43,362 nt of DNA from Tritrichomonas foetus (GCA_001839685.1 MLAK01000806.1:17200-60561), one strand, 5' to 3'. Positions 17,570 through 27,948 are shown, numbered from the stretch's first letter. Numbers and translations are program-made. The notes: generated by a model not told the origin, from the letters alone.

Positions 17570-19141
17570 ATGTATATCAGGAGCTCACGAGGAAATGCGC
17601 GAGTCCCTCTCATAACGCCATCAACGCCAACACGTACAATTAAAAAAGTTTCAACTCCTGCTCGTCCCGGAACGATGCGATGTTCTCGATCAGTTCAAAA
17701 AAACTTCTATTTATCAGGTAAACAGCAATTCCCCGGTGGCCACGCTGATGCCATCGGAAGGAGACCAACGATGGAAGACGCCTGCGTTTGTGTCGGCGAG
17801 TTTGCCGGCCCGAAAACTCAATTTTATGCAGTTTACGATGGACATGGCGGTAAAGAAGCCGCCAATTATTGCGCCGAAAAACTTCATCAAATGATAGCTA
17901 CCTCTATGCAAAACAATTATGTTCGTGGCGAGCCTTTACAGCCGTTAATTAAAAAATCGATTCTTGAAATCAATCAAAATGTATTATCACGTTTTGAATA
18001 TGCCGGAACAACTGCAGCTATTGCAATCATTATTGACAATACTATTTATACTGCTAATGTTGGCGACTCGCGCGTTGTATTGATCAATAATGGAAAAGCA
18101 AAACGGTTATCAGTGGATCATAAAGCAACTGCACCAAAAGAGCGCAGGCTGGTTGTTAAAAGAGGCGGATCAATTTTCCAAGGACGCGTTAATGGAATTT
18201 TGATGCTGAGTCGAGCAATAGGTGATGCTCCTGTGGCAAGGTTTATTTCAGCAGATCCGTACATGACAGAAACTACTTTGGAAGAAGGAATGAAATTGAT
18301 TCTTGCTTGTGATGGTGTTTGGGATGTGATGTCTGACCAGAATGCAGCAGATATTTTTTTACATTCTAGTGAGCCAGTTGATGCTGCTCGTGCTATTAAA
18401 ACAGAAGCACTGAAAAGAGGATCAACAGATAACGTGAGTGTGATTTGTGTGGATTTGAAATATAAAAGTGAAGAGGAACAATTAAGCCAACGAAATCAAA
18501 GACCAAGATTGAGAAATCATGAAGATCAATCTCACAATAATGTTTACGATAATCTTCATTTGAATAACAGAATTTACCAAAATACACAAGATGTACAACA
18601 ATTCAGTCAAAATGTTCAACAAACTAACCAAAATTTACCAAAAATTGATCATAATTTCCAAAATAATTCCCAAAAAGCTGTTTTAAATCCTCATCAAATC
18701 ACTCTCAAACCAAATCAATTTCAATCTCTCTCCCAAACCTCCAACAACAATAACGACTGTGAAGAATCACAGGAAATAAATACAGAAATAAACAGTCAAA
18801 TAAACGCAGAAATAAATGATGAAGTTACTGGCAAATTAAATGAAGATGAAAAAATGCAGCAAAATTTACAAACATTAGAAAAAATGCAACTCGAACATGA
18901 AAGTCAACAACGAGAACAACAGAATCAATACAGAAATGGTCAAGCGAGTGAAAGGTTTAGGGTTCGAGAGCCAGATTCTAAATCACTTTCATTAACAATC
19001 ACTCCGCAAACTCGAACAAGCTCAAGAACTGCGAAATCACCAAAAACAACAAACTTTCGAACACAAAGATTTGAAATCATGCCACCAAAAGAACCAAAGA
19101 AAACACCTTCACTTTCATTAACCATCACACCAATGAAATAG
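17570..19141 (+). CDS. PP2C-family (PPM) protein phosphatase with Gln/Asn-rich tail
   Basis: A 523-residue metal-dependent Ser/Thr phosphatase. The catalytic domain spans about residues 56-297 with all hallmark motifs: RRPTMED (64-70), VYDGHGG (D90 metal ligand), GTTAAIAI, ANVGDSRVV, LSVDHKA, MLSRAIGD (213-219), ACDGVWDVM (D248 metal ligand) and STDNVSVICV (D287). All key metal ligands are present, so it should be active. A basic leader of about 55 residues precedes the domain. A tail of about 220 residues is rich in Gln and Asn and probably disordered. Near its end SLSLTITP occurs twice (about 18985-19008 and at the very C-terminus), which could be a docking or phosphorylation motif. The start is the first ATG, immediately after the AACGTT element. 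Substrates are unknown. Confidence 0.95.
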   Translation: MYIRSSRGNARVPLITPSTPTRTIKKVSTPARPGTMRCSRSVQKNFYLSGKQQFPGGHADAIGRRPTMEDACVCVGEFAGPKTQFYAVYDGHGGKEAANYCAEKLHQMIATSMQNNYVRGEPLQPLIKKSILEINQNVLSRFEYAGTTAAIAIIIDNTIYTANVGDSRVVLINNGKAKRLSVDHKATAPKERRLVVKRGGSIFQGRVNGILMLSRAIGDAPVARFISADPYMTETTLEEGMKLILACDGVWDVMSDQNAADIFLHSSEPVDAARAIKTEALKRGSTDNVSVICVDLKYKSEEEQLSQRNQRPRLRNHEDQSHNNVYDNLHLNNRIYQNTQDVQQFSQNVQQTNQNLPKIDHNFQNNSQKAVLNPHQITLKPNQFQSLSQTSNNNNDCEESQEINTEINSQINAEINDEVTGKLNEDEKMQQNLQTLEKMQLEHESQQREQQNQYRNGQASERFRVREPDSKSLSLTITPQTRTSSRTAKSPKTTNFRTQRFEIMPPKEPKKTPSLSLTITPMK

Positions 19142-19582
19142 TGTATATAATAAATGTATGAATTCAGATTAATTTTTTATTTTTATTTTCTTTTCCTTTG
19201 TGATTTTAATTTTTTTGCATTTAATAAAGATTTAAATTATGAAAAATAAAGTTAGCATGATTAGAAACATTGAATGCCTATGAAATCAGTACATTTAACC
19301 ATTGATTCACTACATTTCGAAACAATTCCAATTGTTCACATGAAGTAATATTGTTTCGAAACAATATTTATTCTGTTCAATAAACATGAATGCAGTGCAT
19401 CATATTACATTAAATTTATTGATAAAAGAATTTGTAAATAATTATTGCTGTTATTCTCAACATGAATTCAAAAAAAGTTAAACATAATTGAAGATCAATT
19501 TTTATTCAAACAATTAAAAGCCAAATTAAATCAGCTTCTTATTAAAAACAATAATTGTGAGATATTCACTCAAAAATATATT
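19142..19582. other. Convergent 3' intergenic region with palindromes
   Basis: 441 bp between the converging PP2C gene and the 213-residue gene. It contains the paired palindromes at 19315-19368 and is otherwise plain AT-rich DNA. No gene is seen. Confidence 0.6.
19315..19368. repeat. Two linked palindromes sharing TTTCGAAACAAT
   Basis: A perfect 22-bp palindrome at 19347-19368 has the half AATATTGTTTC. A second inverted repeat AACAATT-CC-AATTGTT lies at 19321-19336. The 12-mer TTTCGAAACAAT is present in both, at 19315-19326 and 19354-19365. The pair is centred between two converging genes. Confidence 0.85.
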
Positions 19583-20224
19583 TCAAGTAAGTTCAGGTGC
19601 GTATCCATAAATGTTGTAAACTTCATCATACACGTTCAAGTCTTTTGGCGGAGGTGTCACTTCTTCAATATAGGGCCCTTTAATAGTTTCAGTCATTCGC
19701 TCGTTGTTGTCCTGGAGGTATTTTCTAAAAGATTGAGTGACAAACGACTCAGGGAGATTTGATGTCAGTTTTGGCTGCTTGCAATCATAAAAATGAGCAT
19801 CATCAAACTTTCTGGTCATTTTTTTTGGGGCAGGCTTCATTTTATTTCGGACGGGTGCAGAAATCATCGATGGCGGGATTTGATTTGACCTTAATTCAAA
19901 AACCGAAAATTCTTTGAGTGGTTTCGTTCTTGTCTTTTTCAGTTTTTGATAGTATCTGTCGACGTCAGCTTGATTTGGATCTTTTTTTGGCTGGTCGTTG
20001 ATAATTTTCTCCCAAAAGTATCTTGTGTATTTTGGCCGGCCTGACTGTTTCTCCATAAATGATTTAAATCGCGCTGATTGGCTCGCCTGCGAAAAATTGG
20101 ATTTGTTTGTGAGACCAGTCTTATTAAAGTCATTGGATCCGCGTATATTATTAAGTTTAGATAGATCGAGTTTCGGAGGAGTCGTTAAATCGGCGTCTGT
20201 AAAATCATAAACTGAAGTATTCAT
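19583..20224 (-). CDS. Unknown 213-residue basic protein
   Basis: I do not recognise this protein. The frame is open for 31 more codons upstream to an ATG at 20317, but I place the start at the ATG at 20224 (MNTSVYDFTDADLTTPPK). The upstream codons run through the AACGTACACC element at 20249-20261, and the composition changes to normal coding sequence only from 20224. The protein is Lys/Pro/Asn-rich with several short motifs (SGRPKYTRYFWEKI, LKEFSVFELRSNQIPPSM, ESFVTQSFRKYLQDNNERM) and no membrane segment, signal peptide or enzyme motif. Such proteins are often structural or cytoskeleton-associated, but nothing here shows that. It converges on PP2C and diverges from the Vps37-like gene with about 300 bp between starts. 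Confidence 0.7.
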   Translation of the reverse strand: MNTSVYDFTDADLTTPPKLDLSKLNNIRGSNDFNKTGLTNKSNFSQASQSARFKSFMEKQSGRPKYTRYFWEKIINDQPKKDPNQADVDRYYQKLKKTRTKPLKEFSVFELRSNQIPPSMISAPVRNKMKPAPKKMTRKFDDAHFYDCKQPKLTSNLPESFVTQSFRKYLQDNNERMTETIKGPYIEEVTPPPKDLNVYDEVYNIYGYAPELT

Positions 20225-20248
20225 ATCAACAAAAAAATAACCAAATAT

Positions 20249-20261
20249 GGTGTACGTTAAA
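20249..20261 (-). promoter_or_regulatory. AACGTACACC upstream element
   Basis: The minus strand reads TTTAACGTACACC, 24 nt before the ATG at 20224. It is related to the elements before the chromo-barrel-like gene and PP2C. Together they suggest TTTAAMCGTWCRCC, allowing one A to be absent. Confidence 0.4.
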
Positions 20262-20489
20262 AAAGTTGCATTCAACTTTTTATGTATATATATGGTCTTA
20301 GATCCAAGAATTGTCATTTGAAGATTGACCTTTACAATGAAAGCTTATTTGGCGTATTTGGATTGATGAATTATAAACTTTTTGAATTTCTATATATTCA
20401 GAAAAATTAATCGTAATGGGCAATTTCAAAGATTTACAAAAGCGGTTATCGGTGAAATCTCAACTTTTCGGGAAAATAAAAAAATTTTC

Positions 20490-20494
20490 TCATT
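20490..20494 (+). promoter_or_regulatory. Initiator-like TCATT of the Vps37-like gene
   Basis: TCATTCGAAATTG lies upstream of the ATG at 20522. The predicted +1 A at 20492 gives a 30-nt leader. A second CATTCGAA copy at 20510-20517 lies nearer the start. Confidence 0.4.
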
Positions 20495-20521
20495 CGAAAT
20501 TGTGATTAGCATTCGAATAAA

Positions 20522-21292
20522 ATGACTACAGATCCACAGACACGAATTACTATGCAATTTAATTTCGCTCAATCAAAATATCCAACACTTCGCCAAGTCA
20601 ATGCTAATGATTTTTCAATCACTTTCCCAGAGTCGCAGCAGCTTGTCTATAATATCTCGCTCCCACCGAACTACCCCGACTTCCCGCCTACTATTTCCGC
20701 CAACGGAGTGCCGATTACGACTGCAATTACATCAAATTGGATTCCAGTTTTTCAGCTCTTCCACGTCGTTCAACAGCTCCATGTTCGAACCAAGAACCTT
20801 CCTTCAAAGAATATAGTTTTTGATGCCAACACTGTCAGACAGCAAATTGCATCATATGGCGATAAAATTTTAAAGGACGATGAGCGATCAAATATTATCA
20901 ATAATTTACAAATCGTTTCTGACGCGAAGAAAAGGCTTGCAAAAACCGATAAAAAGGCCAAAACCGTTCAAGCTGACTCAGACACAAAATTGACCTCAAC
21001 CGTCGAAGGTGCTGATAAGCTCAGAAAGCTTGATGAACAAAGAAAAACTGTGGAAGCAAAACTTGCAGCTGCAAAAAGTTCGGGACCACAGAAAATGGTC
21101 GAAGCGAGAAAGGTGAAAGCTAGCAAGTTGAGGCAAGAGGCCATTTCGATTGACGGCGAAGTGGAAAAACTTAAGCAAAGGCTTGCATCGAAGGAAATCA
21201 ATGCTAAACAATTTGTGAAAGAATTGACTAGCCTCAAAGAGAAACAAAGGTTCTCAAGGCTCCTCGCGGAATCGCTTGACAGCATGCAGTAA
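20522..21292 (+). CDS. Vps37-like ESCRT-I subunit
   Basis: A 256-residue protein with a layout like human VPS37A. Residues about 8-95 (FSITFPESQQLVYNISLPPNYPDFPPTI followed by NWIPVFQLFHVVQQL) resemble a UEV/E2-like fold, with the typical LPPNYPDFPP turn and no catalytic Cys. Residues about 110-255 form a helical coiled coil that ends in a Mod(r)-like segment (EINAKQFVKELTSLKEKQ, RFSRLLAESL), the part that packs into the ESCRT-I stalk. The expected role is sorting of ubiquitinated membrane cargo into multivesicular bodies together with Vps23 and Vps28. The start is the first ATG, 30 nt after an initiator-like element, and the stop overlaps TAAA. The assignment rests on motif order, not on an alignment; a generic RWD/UEV plus coiled-coil protein is the alternative. 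Confidence 0.7.
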   Translation: MTTDPQTRITMQFNFAQSKYPTLRQVNANDFSITFPESQQLVYNISLPPNYPDFPPTISANGVPITTAITSNWIPVFQLFHVVQQLHVRTKNLPSKNIVFDANTVRQQIASYGDKILKDDERSNIINNLQIVSDAKKRLAKTDKKAKTVQADSDTKLTSTVEGADKLRKLDEQRKTVEAKLAAAKSSGPQKMVEARKVKASKLRQEAISIDGEVEKLKQRLASKEINAKQFVKELTSLKEKQRFSRLLAESLDSMQ

Positions 21293-21880
21293 ACACGCTT
21301 TGTCTATTATTTACTCATTAACTTCTTTTCGTGATAACACTATCTCTTAACATGAATAGGCCTATTCCTAGAATAATAACAAGAATATATTTTCTGTTTT
21401 TTCATGATATTGTGTTAGAGTATACACTCGTCATTTTGTGTAACGAATAAGAATCTTTAATCTTAATTGATCTTTAATATTGATAATTACAATCATTGAG
21501 TTTTGCTAGGAAAATGAACAGTATTTATTGAGAAATGTTTCGTTATTTATACATAAAATTTCGAACAAAACCAATATTAATTTGATCAAAATGAACATAG
21601 TAAAAGATATATATCGACGTGGTTAAATAATAAAAACATTTTAATATAACTAACATAAGTTAATATCATATTCATAAACATCAATTCAATTTGTAAAGAT
21701 TCAAGGAATTATAAGACTGGAATTGATTGATTATTTTTTTCTCCATGCAAATACGATAAAAACTCTCTTACAAATAATATAATTCAAACAATTTCTTAAA
21801 AACAAATAGTCATCATGGATTTTTCACCGTGAAAGTCACACTCCTATTGTATGATTTCTTCAAAAAATGATCAGGCGGAA
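21293..21880. other. Convergent intergenic region
   Basis: 588 bp between the converging Vps37-like and CAMK-type kinase genes. AT-rich; no gene, RNA or strong repeat is seen. Confidence 0.6.
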
Positions 21881-22843
21881 TTACGAGAAAGTAAAGTTGT
21901 AAAGTGAAGTTGAGTGCTTTTTCAATTCATGACGACGAGGATTGATAGTAAATCTTGTCGTTGACATTGTTAAGATTTTACTTGTTGTCTTTATTTTTGG
22001 TCTGCTTGCTTCAAGTAGCGCAATTGGTGTAAACCACTCATCGTCAAAAATTTCATCGATTGTTGCACGTTTTGAAGGATCAACAACAATACACATTTTC
22101 ACAATTCGTAAGCAGTCTTTATCAATGTTTGGTAAATTCACAATTTGCCCTTTCATTATTCTTTCTCTCACTTCCTGTGCTGATCCCTGCTCCCAGGGGA
22201 GCTGTCCAGTTGCCATGCAGTACATAACGACGCCTAAGGCCCAAATGTCGGCCTTTTTCCCATCATATGGATGTTCTTCCATCACCTCGGGTGGGATGTA
22301 GTAATAGGTCCCGCATAGTGTGCACATCATTGGATCCTTTTTATTCACTTCACCGCAATGACCAAAATCCGTCAGTTTGATTTTCCCCTTTGTATCGATA
22401 AGAATATTGTCTGGTTTCAAATCGCGGTGGGTCCAGCCGTTACTGTGGAGAAATTGGAGGGCTGATATTATTTGATAGCTATAGGAGCGAAGCGTATTTG
22501 GTTCAAAGTGGCCGACCGCGGAGAGCTCGGAGATTAAATCGCCACGCGGGCAGTACTCCATAATGACGCAGATTGCATTCGGTAAATATATTATATCGTA
22601 GACAGAGATAATGTTTGGATGGCGCATGCTTTGGAGGAACCTAAGCTCTCTCTCTAAATTTTTGTCGATCGATTTGTCTCTCTTGAGGAGTTTTGCAGCG
22701 AATAAATTATTCGTAATTTTATTTTCAACGAGAATGACAACAGCTGAAGAGCCTTCGCCAATTGGGCTGATATAGCGGTAACTCCCGAATTCGGATGGGA
22801 AGGTAATAGTTACACCATCATCAGTCGTGAGGCTGTTTTGCAT
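21881..22843 (-). CDS. CAMK/AMPK-like serine/threonine protein kinase
   Basis: A 320-residue kinase. The domain spans about residues 20-275: glycine loop IGEGSSAVV, ATP-binding K51 (FAAKLLKRD), alphaC Glu near 66, hinge IMEYCPRGDL, HRDLKPDNIL with catalytic D141, LTDFGHC with D159, and a PPE (APE) motif in GTYYYIPPEV. YDGKKADIWALGVVMYCMATGQLPW and the layout fit the CAMK group, close to CAMKL kinases. All catalytic residues are present. The open frame begins nine codons further up at a TTG, which is part of the initiator-like TCATATTG. The first ATG is at 22843. The C-terminal 45 residues are basic and Ser/Thr-rich (KTTSKILTMSTTRFTINPRR) without a recognisable regulatory domain. Confidence 0.93.
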   Translation of the reverse strand: MQNSLTTDDGVTITFPSEFGSYRYISPIGEGSSAVVILVENKITNNLFAAKLLKRDKSIDKNLERELRFLQSMRHPNIISVYDIIYLPNAICVIMEYCPRGDLISELSAVGHFEPNTLRSYSYQIISALQFLHSNGWTHRDLKPDNILIDTKGKIKLTDFGHCGEVNKKDPMMCTLCGTYYYIPPEVMEEHPYDGKKADIWALGVVMYCMATGQLPWEQGSAQEVRERIMKGQIVNLPNIDKDCLRIVKMCIVVDPSKRATIDEIFDDEWFTPIALLEASRPKIKTTSKILTMSTTRFTINPRRHELKKHSTSLYNFTFS

Positions 22844-22870
22844 AAGCGAAATTCTTTGAAACTTTTTCAA

Positions 22871-22875
22871 TATGA
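22871..22875 (-). promoter_or_regulatory. Initiator-like TCATA of the CAMK-type kinase gene
   Basis: The minus strand reads ATAATCATATTG. The predicted +1 A pairs with T22873, giving a 30-nt leader to the ATG at 22843. Transcription from here would just include the upstream TTG, but there is no need to use it. Confidence 0.45.
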
Positions 22876-23089
22876 TTATTTTAAAGAATTGAAAATTATT
22901 TTATTTATTCTATAAAAAAAACTTTTTAAATGGAATAAAAAGCTTCTCTCAAAGATAATAAATATTTCAATATACTACTATTGAAATCAACTTCATATAC
23001 ACAACATATGATTCCTGACAGATACTGACTTATAGTTCATTACATAATCTATTTTTAGGGATTATAAATACGGAAAATATTAAAGTACA

Positions 23090-25700
23090 CATATTAATGA
23101 TTGTTTATAAGAATTATTCATGAAATAACCAAGTATCCTGATTTCAAATCATTTGAATTATTTAAATGATTTTTTGACAATTGCCTATTCAAATACTTTC
23201 ATTCCTCAATAATCATTTGATTTCAACTGGCAAAGATAATTTGTTCTTCCCCATTGAAGAATACATAATCCATTTTTATTCAACATTTTCAAAAAATTAT
23301 TTTCAATAGATTATTACAGTTGTATTGAAAATTATTTCAATGGATAATGGTATTCAAAAATGAATATTTCTGGAATGATAGGGGCTAATCGGTAAATCAC
23401 AAAAGAAATTCTATTTATTTTCCCCGAATATTCATTTTAATATGAACATATGATCATTGGTGCTATCGTCAATAAGAATAATATCATATTAATGATTAAA
23501 ATGAATTTTGAAATTTTGACCATCATAAAAAAATGAAAAGTCTCAAAATTGAATAAAAACCATCTATGCAGGACTAGATTTTTGTGCCTATTGCATTGTA
23601 TCCGTGGCGAAGTCGGTTTATGGTGATTTTGATATATTTAAGATTTAATTTTTTTTGCATAAAATGAAAAAATATGATATATTTGAGATTATACTTAAAA
23701 TACTTGACATGAATGAAATATGATAAAGTTGAAATAATATTAAATATATCATTTTGTATTAATTCAATGCGTTATAGACATTCCTCAAAGATGCTCAACA
23801 CATCAATATTGTCATAAATATGTCTAGTTGATGATGCAATATGTATTACAGGGTAATATTATTGCTGTGCGATTTTCACTTTCCAAATTTGAGTAAATAA
23901 TCAACTTCTGAAAGTGTTCTTTGTGGAAATGTTTTAATCGACTTTTTTGTGAGTATAACTTTTTTTTTTTTTTTTTATTTTTGCTTCCATTTCGAAATGT
24001 TATTCTTCCCAAATATCTTTAATTTCTATAAGAGATTTCAAATGGTCATGTAGAACAGTGATTAGATTCATTTGTAAATCTTGAAAATGGTTGGTCATTT
24101 TGTGATTGTTGTACAATTCTGTCTAATTCAGCTTTTCATATACGATTCACAATTGGAGTTTATTTGTTTAGGTAAGTTTTGAACTGCCTCAAGTTTTATC
24201 AAAAGAGATTCATGAAATTATCAATGATATAATCCATCAAAGAACATATTTAAGCTCATGGAAAATTTCAAACTTTTTTAATAATAAGAAAAAAAATATC
24301 TAATACTTTCCTGAATGATAAGAAAATTTTATAAGGAAAAATATGGAGATATAGTCCTAAAAAAGAAAAATAATTTCAATTATTTTCGATCAAATTGCTT
24401 CAATTATTGAATATAGAAAAGAAAAGTATTATTTCGAAATTTTTCCATGGTATATATTATAATTTTCGCTATTATGTTTTGGATAAATATTATATTATGA
24501 TTAGAATATTATATCATCCTTGCTAAAGTGAGATTCTAATTTTCTGATAAGATATTGGCACAATAGGTTTTTGAATGAATATTCATCGTTTTGTCGATGC
24601 TCAAAAGAACAAGAAATATAAGTTTTGATCAAATTTATACGAAAATCATATTAAATATTGAATTAATTGTGATTTTGGAAATTTAAATAAACCATTGTCT
24701 AACAAAGTGTTTCATTAGTTTTTCATTGATGCAATTGTAACATGAATAATCTGATGAAAATGCATTCCCATAATTGAAAAATTACTGTGTTGACATATTT
24801 TTTACAGACAAATCTTATTGTAAAGTGCTTTATCTTTCCCTGATGTTGATCATTAATTAACGGCCGCATCTATCAAAAAGTTCTCCATATTTCCCCTCGT
24901 ATTTTCATCAACAAATTAGTCATTCAAAAATGCTAAATATTTGTTGATAGTATACTACATATATAATTAAACTTATCTACCAAACATCTAAGGTAAATAT
25001 TAATATCGAAGTTTTGTTCTGATTTTCATTCATTAATTTTAAACGTCACATTTTTATATAACATTTCATGTTTAATGTCACATTGTTGAAGCGATTTGAA
25101 GAGACAGTATTTGTAAAAATTGCTTATTTACACTTATGTAGGGTTAGGAATCGATTATAACCATATATACATAAAATTGTAGATATAAGGATCGAAAAAA
25201 AAAATGTCCAAAATTAAATTTCCCTTCAATTGAGATTTGATTCACATGATTTCTCTATAAATATCATAAAAGACAAATTCTCCAACATTGTGGCCGATGA
25301 GGTTGACGATATTATTGATGAACATTGAAAAAAATGACATTTGTGATTTTACACAAAATCCTTTTGAATTTACTTAAAATTTATTAATAAAATGTTGTAT
25401 TTAACGTTCTACTGGCACATTTTAGTGAATTTTTATTAATTTTGGTTTCGATAATTATTTAAAAAAAATGCATTAGTCGTAGTATAAATTTCAGCCATTT
25501 TCTTGAAATCTTTCCCCATAGTATTGCTAGTAAAGTCTTTTCCTGACTATTCAATGACTATTTCAACAGATAAGATAATCGTATCTTTGCTCAAAGTTCC
25601 AAAAAACCGAACAACATTGAATAGAATAATATTACGAGTATTCTATAAAAAGAAATCGAATTTTTTGACTGAGGTGGAAAATAGACCCATTACGATACAT
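23090..25700 (-). pseudogene. Probable heavily decayed minus-strand coding region
   Basis: No intact gene, but the minus strand keeps short stretches with protein-like composition. Examples are VNLIGHNVGEFVFYDIYREI near 25255-25320, FVDENTRGNMENFLIDAAVN near 24860-24925, FTNTVSSNRFNNVTLNMKCY near 25055-25120, INRISFVIYRLAPIIPEIF near 23370-23430, and DYVFFNGEEQIIFAS near 23220-23270. They are broken by many stops and frame changes. In sequence this AT-rich, open runs of 30 codons occur often by chance, so the call rests on composition and on the consistent strand. I cannot name a family or say whether it was one gene or two. Confidence 0.35.
23960..23976. repeat. Poly-T run
   Basis: About 17 consecutive T inside the decayed region. 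Confidence 0.8.
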
Positions 25701-26783
25701 CATTATTCTTTAGGAGTTGAGAAACAATGATTGTATGACAACTATGAATATATTTCTTAATCTCAAAAAGATTTTCAAGTTTGTAATCGTCCTACACATG
25801 TCACAGTGCTATTACATATTTGTTCGACCAATTTTAACTAGTTTATGAAAAATTATTATGACTACATATTTTACCATTTATATACCTCAAAATAGTTCAA
25901 TGTCATTCAGCATTTTTCAACGTATCTTATCATTCCGAAAATAAAAAAAAAGTAACGAATTTCTTACAATATTATAATATATCAATCGAAATAGTCCAAA
26001 ATAATGATTAAAATCTTATAAACATTGATAGTCATCCATGGACAAAATCAAATGATAGTCTAACAGAAAAACTTTGCAAAACTTTTTGAATATGAAATAC
26101 ATTGTATAAAATATTCAAAAATATAAAATAACCACAAATATTTTGACTACAGTTGTGAATCTACACAAAATATTGAATAATATGCATTATACGTGAATTT
26201 CACGAGATTGATCGTAGAAACAAGACACCAATATTTTGCAATGATTTTGAAAAAATCTTCACGAAAGATTTAATAAGTTTGAATGCCAATTGAAATTAAT
26301 TTTTAAATGACTTTTTATATGTATTCCATTACGGATCATTGAATTAATTTGAAGCTATGAGCATTCAATTACGATATTCTAAATCATTGAATTAGACAAT
26401 TGACAGATGTATACAAACTAACTAGCTCTAGATGTAGAAGACTATTGAGAGATCTAAATGAATAATTGTTGATATTATTGTCATCTAAAAAATATTTAAT
26501 TGTAATCCTATTAATAATATATAAATATTATAATTTAAAAATCAAGATACAGAGAAAACCAAATCCAAAAAAAAATTGTGAGAAAAAAATAAACCCAACA
26601 GAAATTTCTGAGAATTATTGAGATAAAAAGGGATTTTATAGCATTAATATCTTGATTATTTCTTATCATAAATCGTGCTTTTTATTATCATATGACCCTC
26701 CATCGAAAATTATAATGTTTTCCAAAATACAAAAATGAAGTATAAAAAAAATATTAATAATTTTGATATAAATAAAAAAAATT
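25701..26783. other. Intergenic, nothing recognised
   Basis: AT-rich sequence with no convincing open frame, RNA gene or repeat on either strand. Confidence 0.5.
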
Positions 26784-26970
26784 TAGGCATCAATGAGAAG
26801 ATTACGAATGTTTTGCCATCTAAATGGCGAGTCATCAGAAAATTCACTTGGCATCGAGTATGGAAAAAAACATATTGGATTCCATTTTTCTTGATTTGGT
26901 CTTTCAATCGTTGTATCTGTATCCCTGCTTGAGAATGTGCTGTTGAGGACTGCCAGTCTATTTTCTTCAT
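26784..26970 (-). pseudogene. Small broken reading frame with homopolymer frameshift
   Basis: An ATG at 26970 opens a frame with normal-looking composition (MKKIDWQSSTAHSQAGIQIQ then LKDQIKKNGIQYVFF). At the run of seven A at 26864-26870 the coding signal moves to another frame, which reads PYSMPSEFSDDSPFRWQNIR and stops at TAA after LLIDA. One extra base in the run would join the two into a protein of about 62 residues. It may be a decayed gene fragment, or a real small gene hit by a homopolymer error. No family is recognised. Confidence 0.4.
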
Positions 26971-27948
26971 ATACTAAAATTTTATGACAGAAAAGATTTC
27001 AATACATTCATATTTGTCAAATGGAAATTGAATTAATTCACCATCACTGAGTTAAAACTATCAAAATTTTCGCGATTTTTAATTAAAAATCGATAGAAGA
27101 AGTGTAAATAGAATTATGGGAAGCAGTATTACAATCTTTGTGATTCTTGGAAAAAAAGCTTCTCACAATTTTTTTTTAGGCTTTCTCCAAAATCGCTCTT
27201 TTTTCGGTTTAATTGTTGCAAAATTTCAAAACTATGAATAAATATGGCTCATAACTATAAAAAATAGATTTAACAATTGACTGAAAGATTATCACCCGAA
27301 AACTGAAACAATAGCTTCTTCAGAATCATTTTCGAAATATTTTTGAATTCGGCCATTTGCGAAGTTTGCGATAAGGGAAATTTTCGTCATTCTTTTAGCT
27401 ATTTGGGTTTTGATTTTTGACTGATGGTATTAAGTAATACTGATGATAAGGATCATTTTAGTGATTTCGTACGTTAAGACTATTTGGTTTGTATACATCT
27501 CAATTGACTAAAATTCAATATATTGAATGTATAAAAATTCTCATCATACAATTTCAATATTAAAATCTTATTGTCTGAAAAGTTAGTATCGGTACCATTT
27601 TAAAATAGTGATTCGAAAATAGTATCTTCGATTTTATAATCGTGATTTATCACATGAATGTCCTTTGAAAGACAACGATATGTATCTCCAAATTTCAATG
27701 GTTTTTATGTTTCTATTTCAAAGGAAAATATACAATAATTTCTGTATCCAATGAAAAGATGGGGAATACACAAAAATTGAAATAGTTTAAATTAACTAAT
27801 CAATGTTAATTGTTTGAACAGATAAAACACTGAAATTTCAATTCACTCTGAATTATTGATAATTATATCCCTCTCAATTAATAAATTTTATTCATTTTAT
27901 AAAGTTCAAAGCCCTCACTAGTGATATGAGCTCATTTTATTCTTCACT
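26971..27948. other. Intergenic upstream of the M60-like gene
   Basis: About 1 kb of AT-rich DNA with no convincing gene. The last 30 bases contain the initiator-like element of the M60-like gene. Confidence 0.55.

Noticed and set aside
25218..25320. Plus-strand frame with FSNIVADEVDDI, loosely like the DE(S/T)TD motif of hAT transposases
   Set aside because: Only about 35 codons between stops, no other transposase motif nearby, and the minus strand of the same bases reads a more protein-like sequence that fits with its neighbours. Probably an antisense shadow.
25503..25730. 75-codon plus-strand frame
   Set aside because: It starts with TTG, has no motif and no promoter-like element, and lies in decayed DNA.
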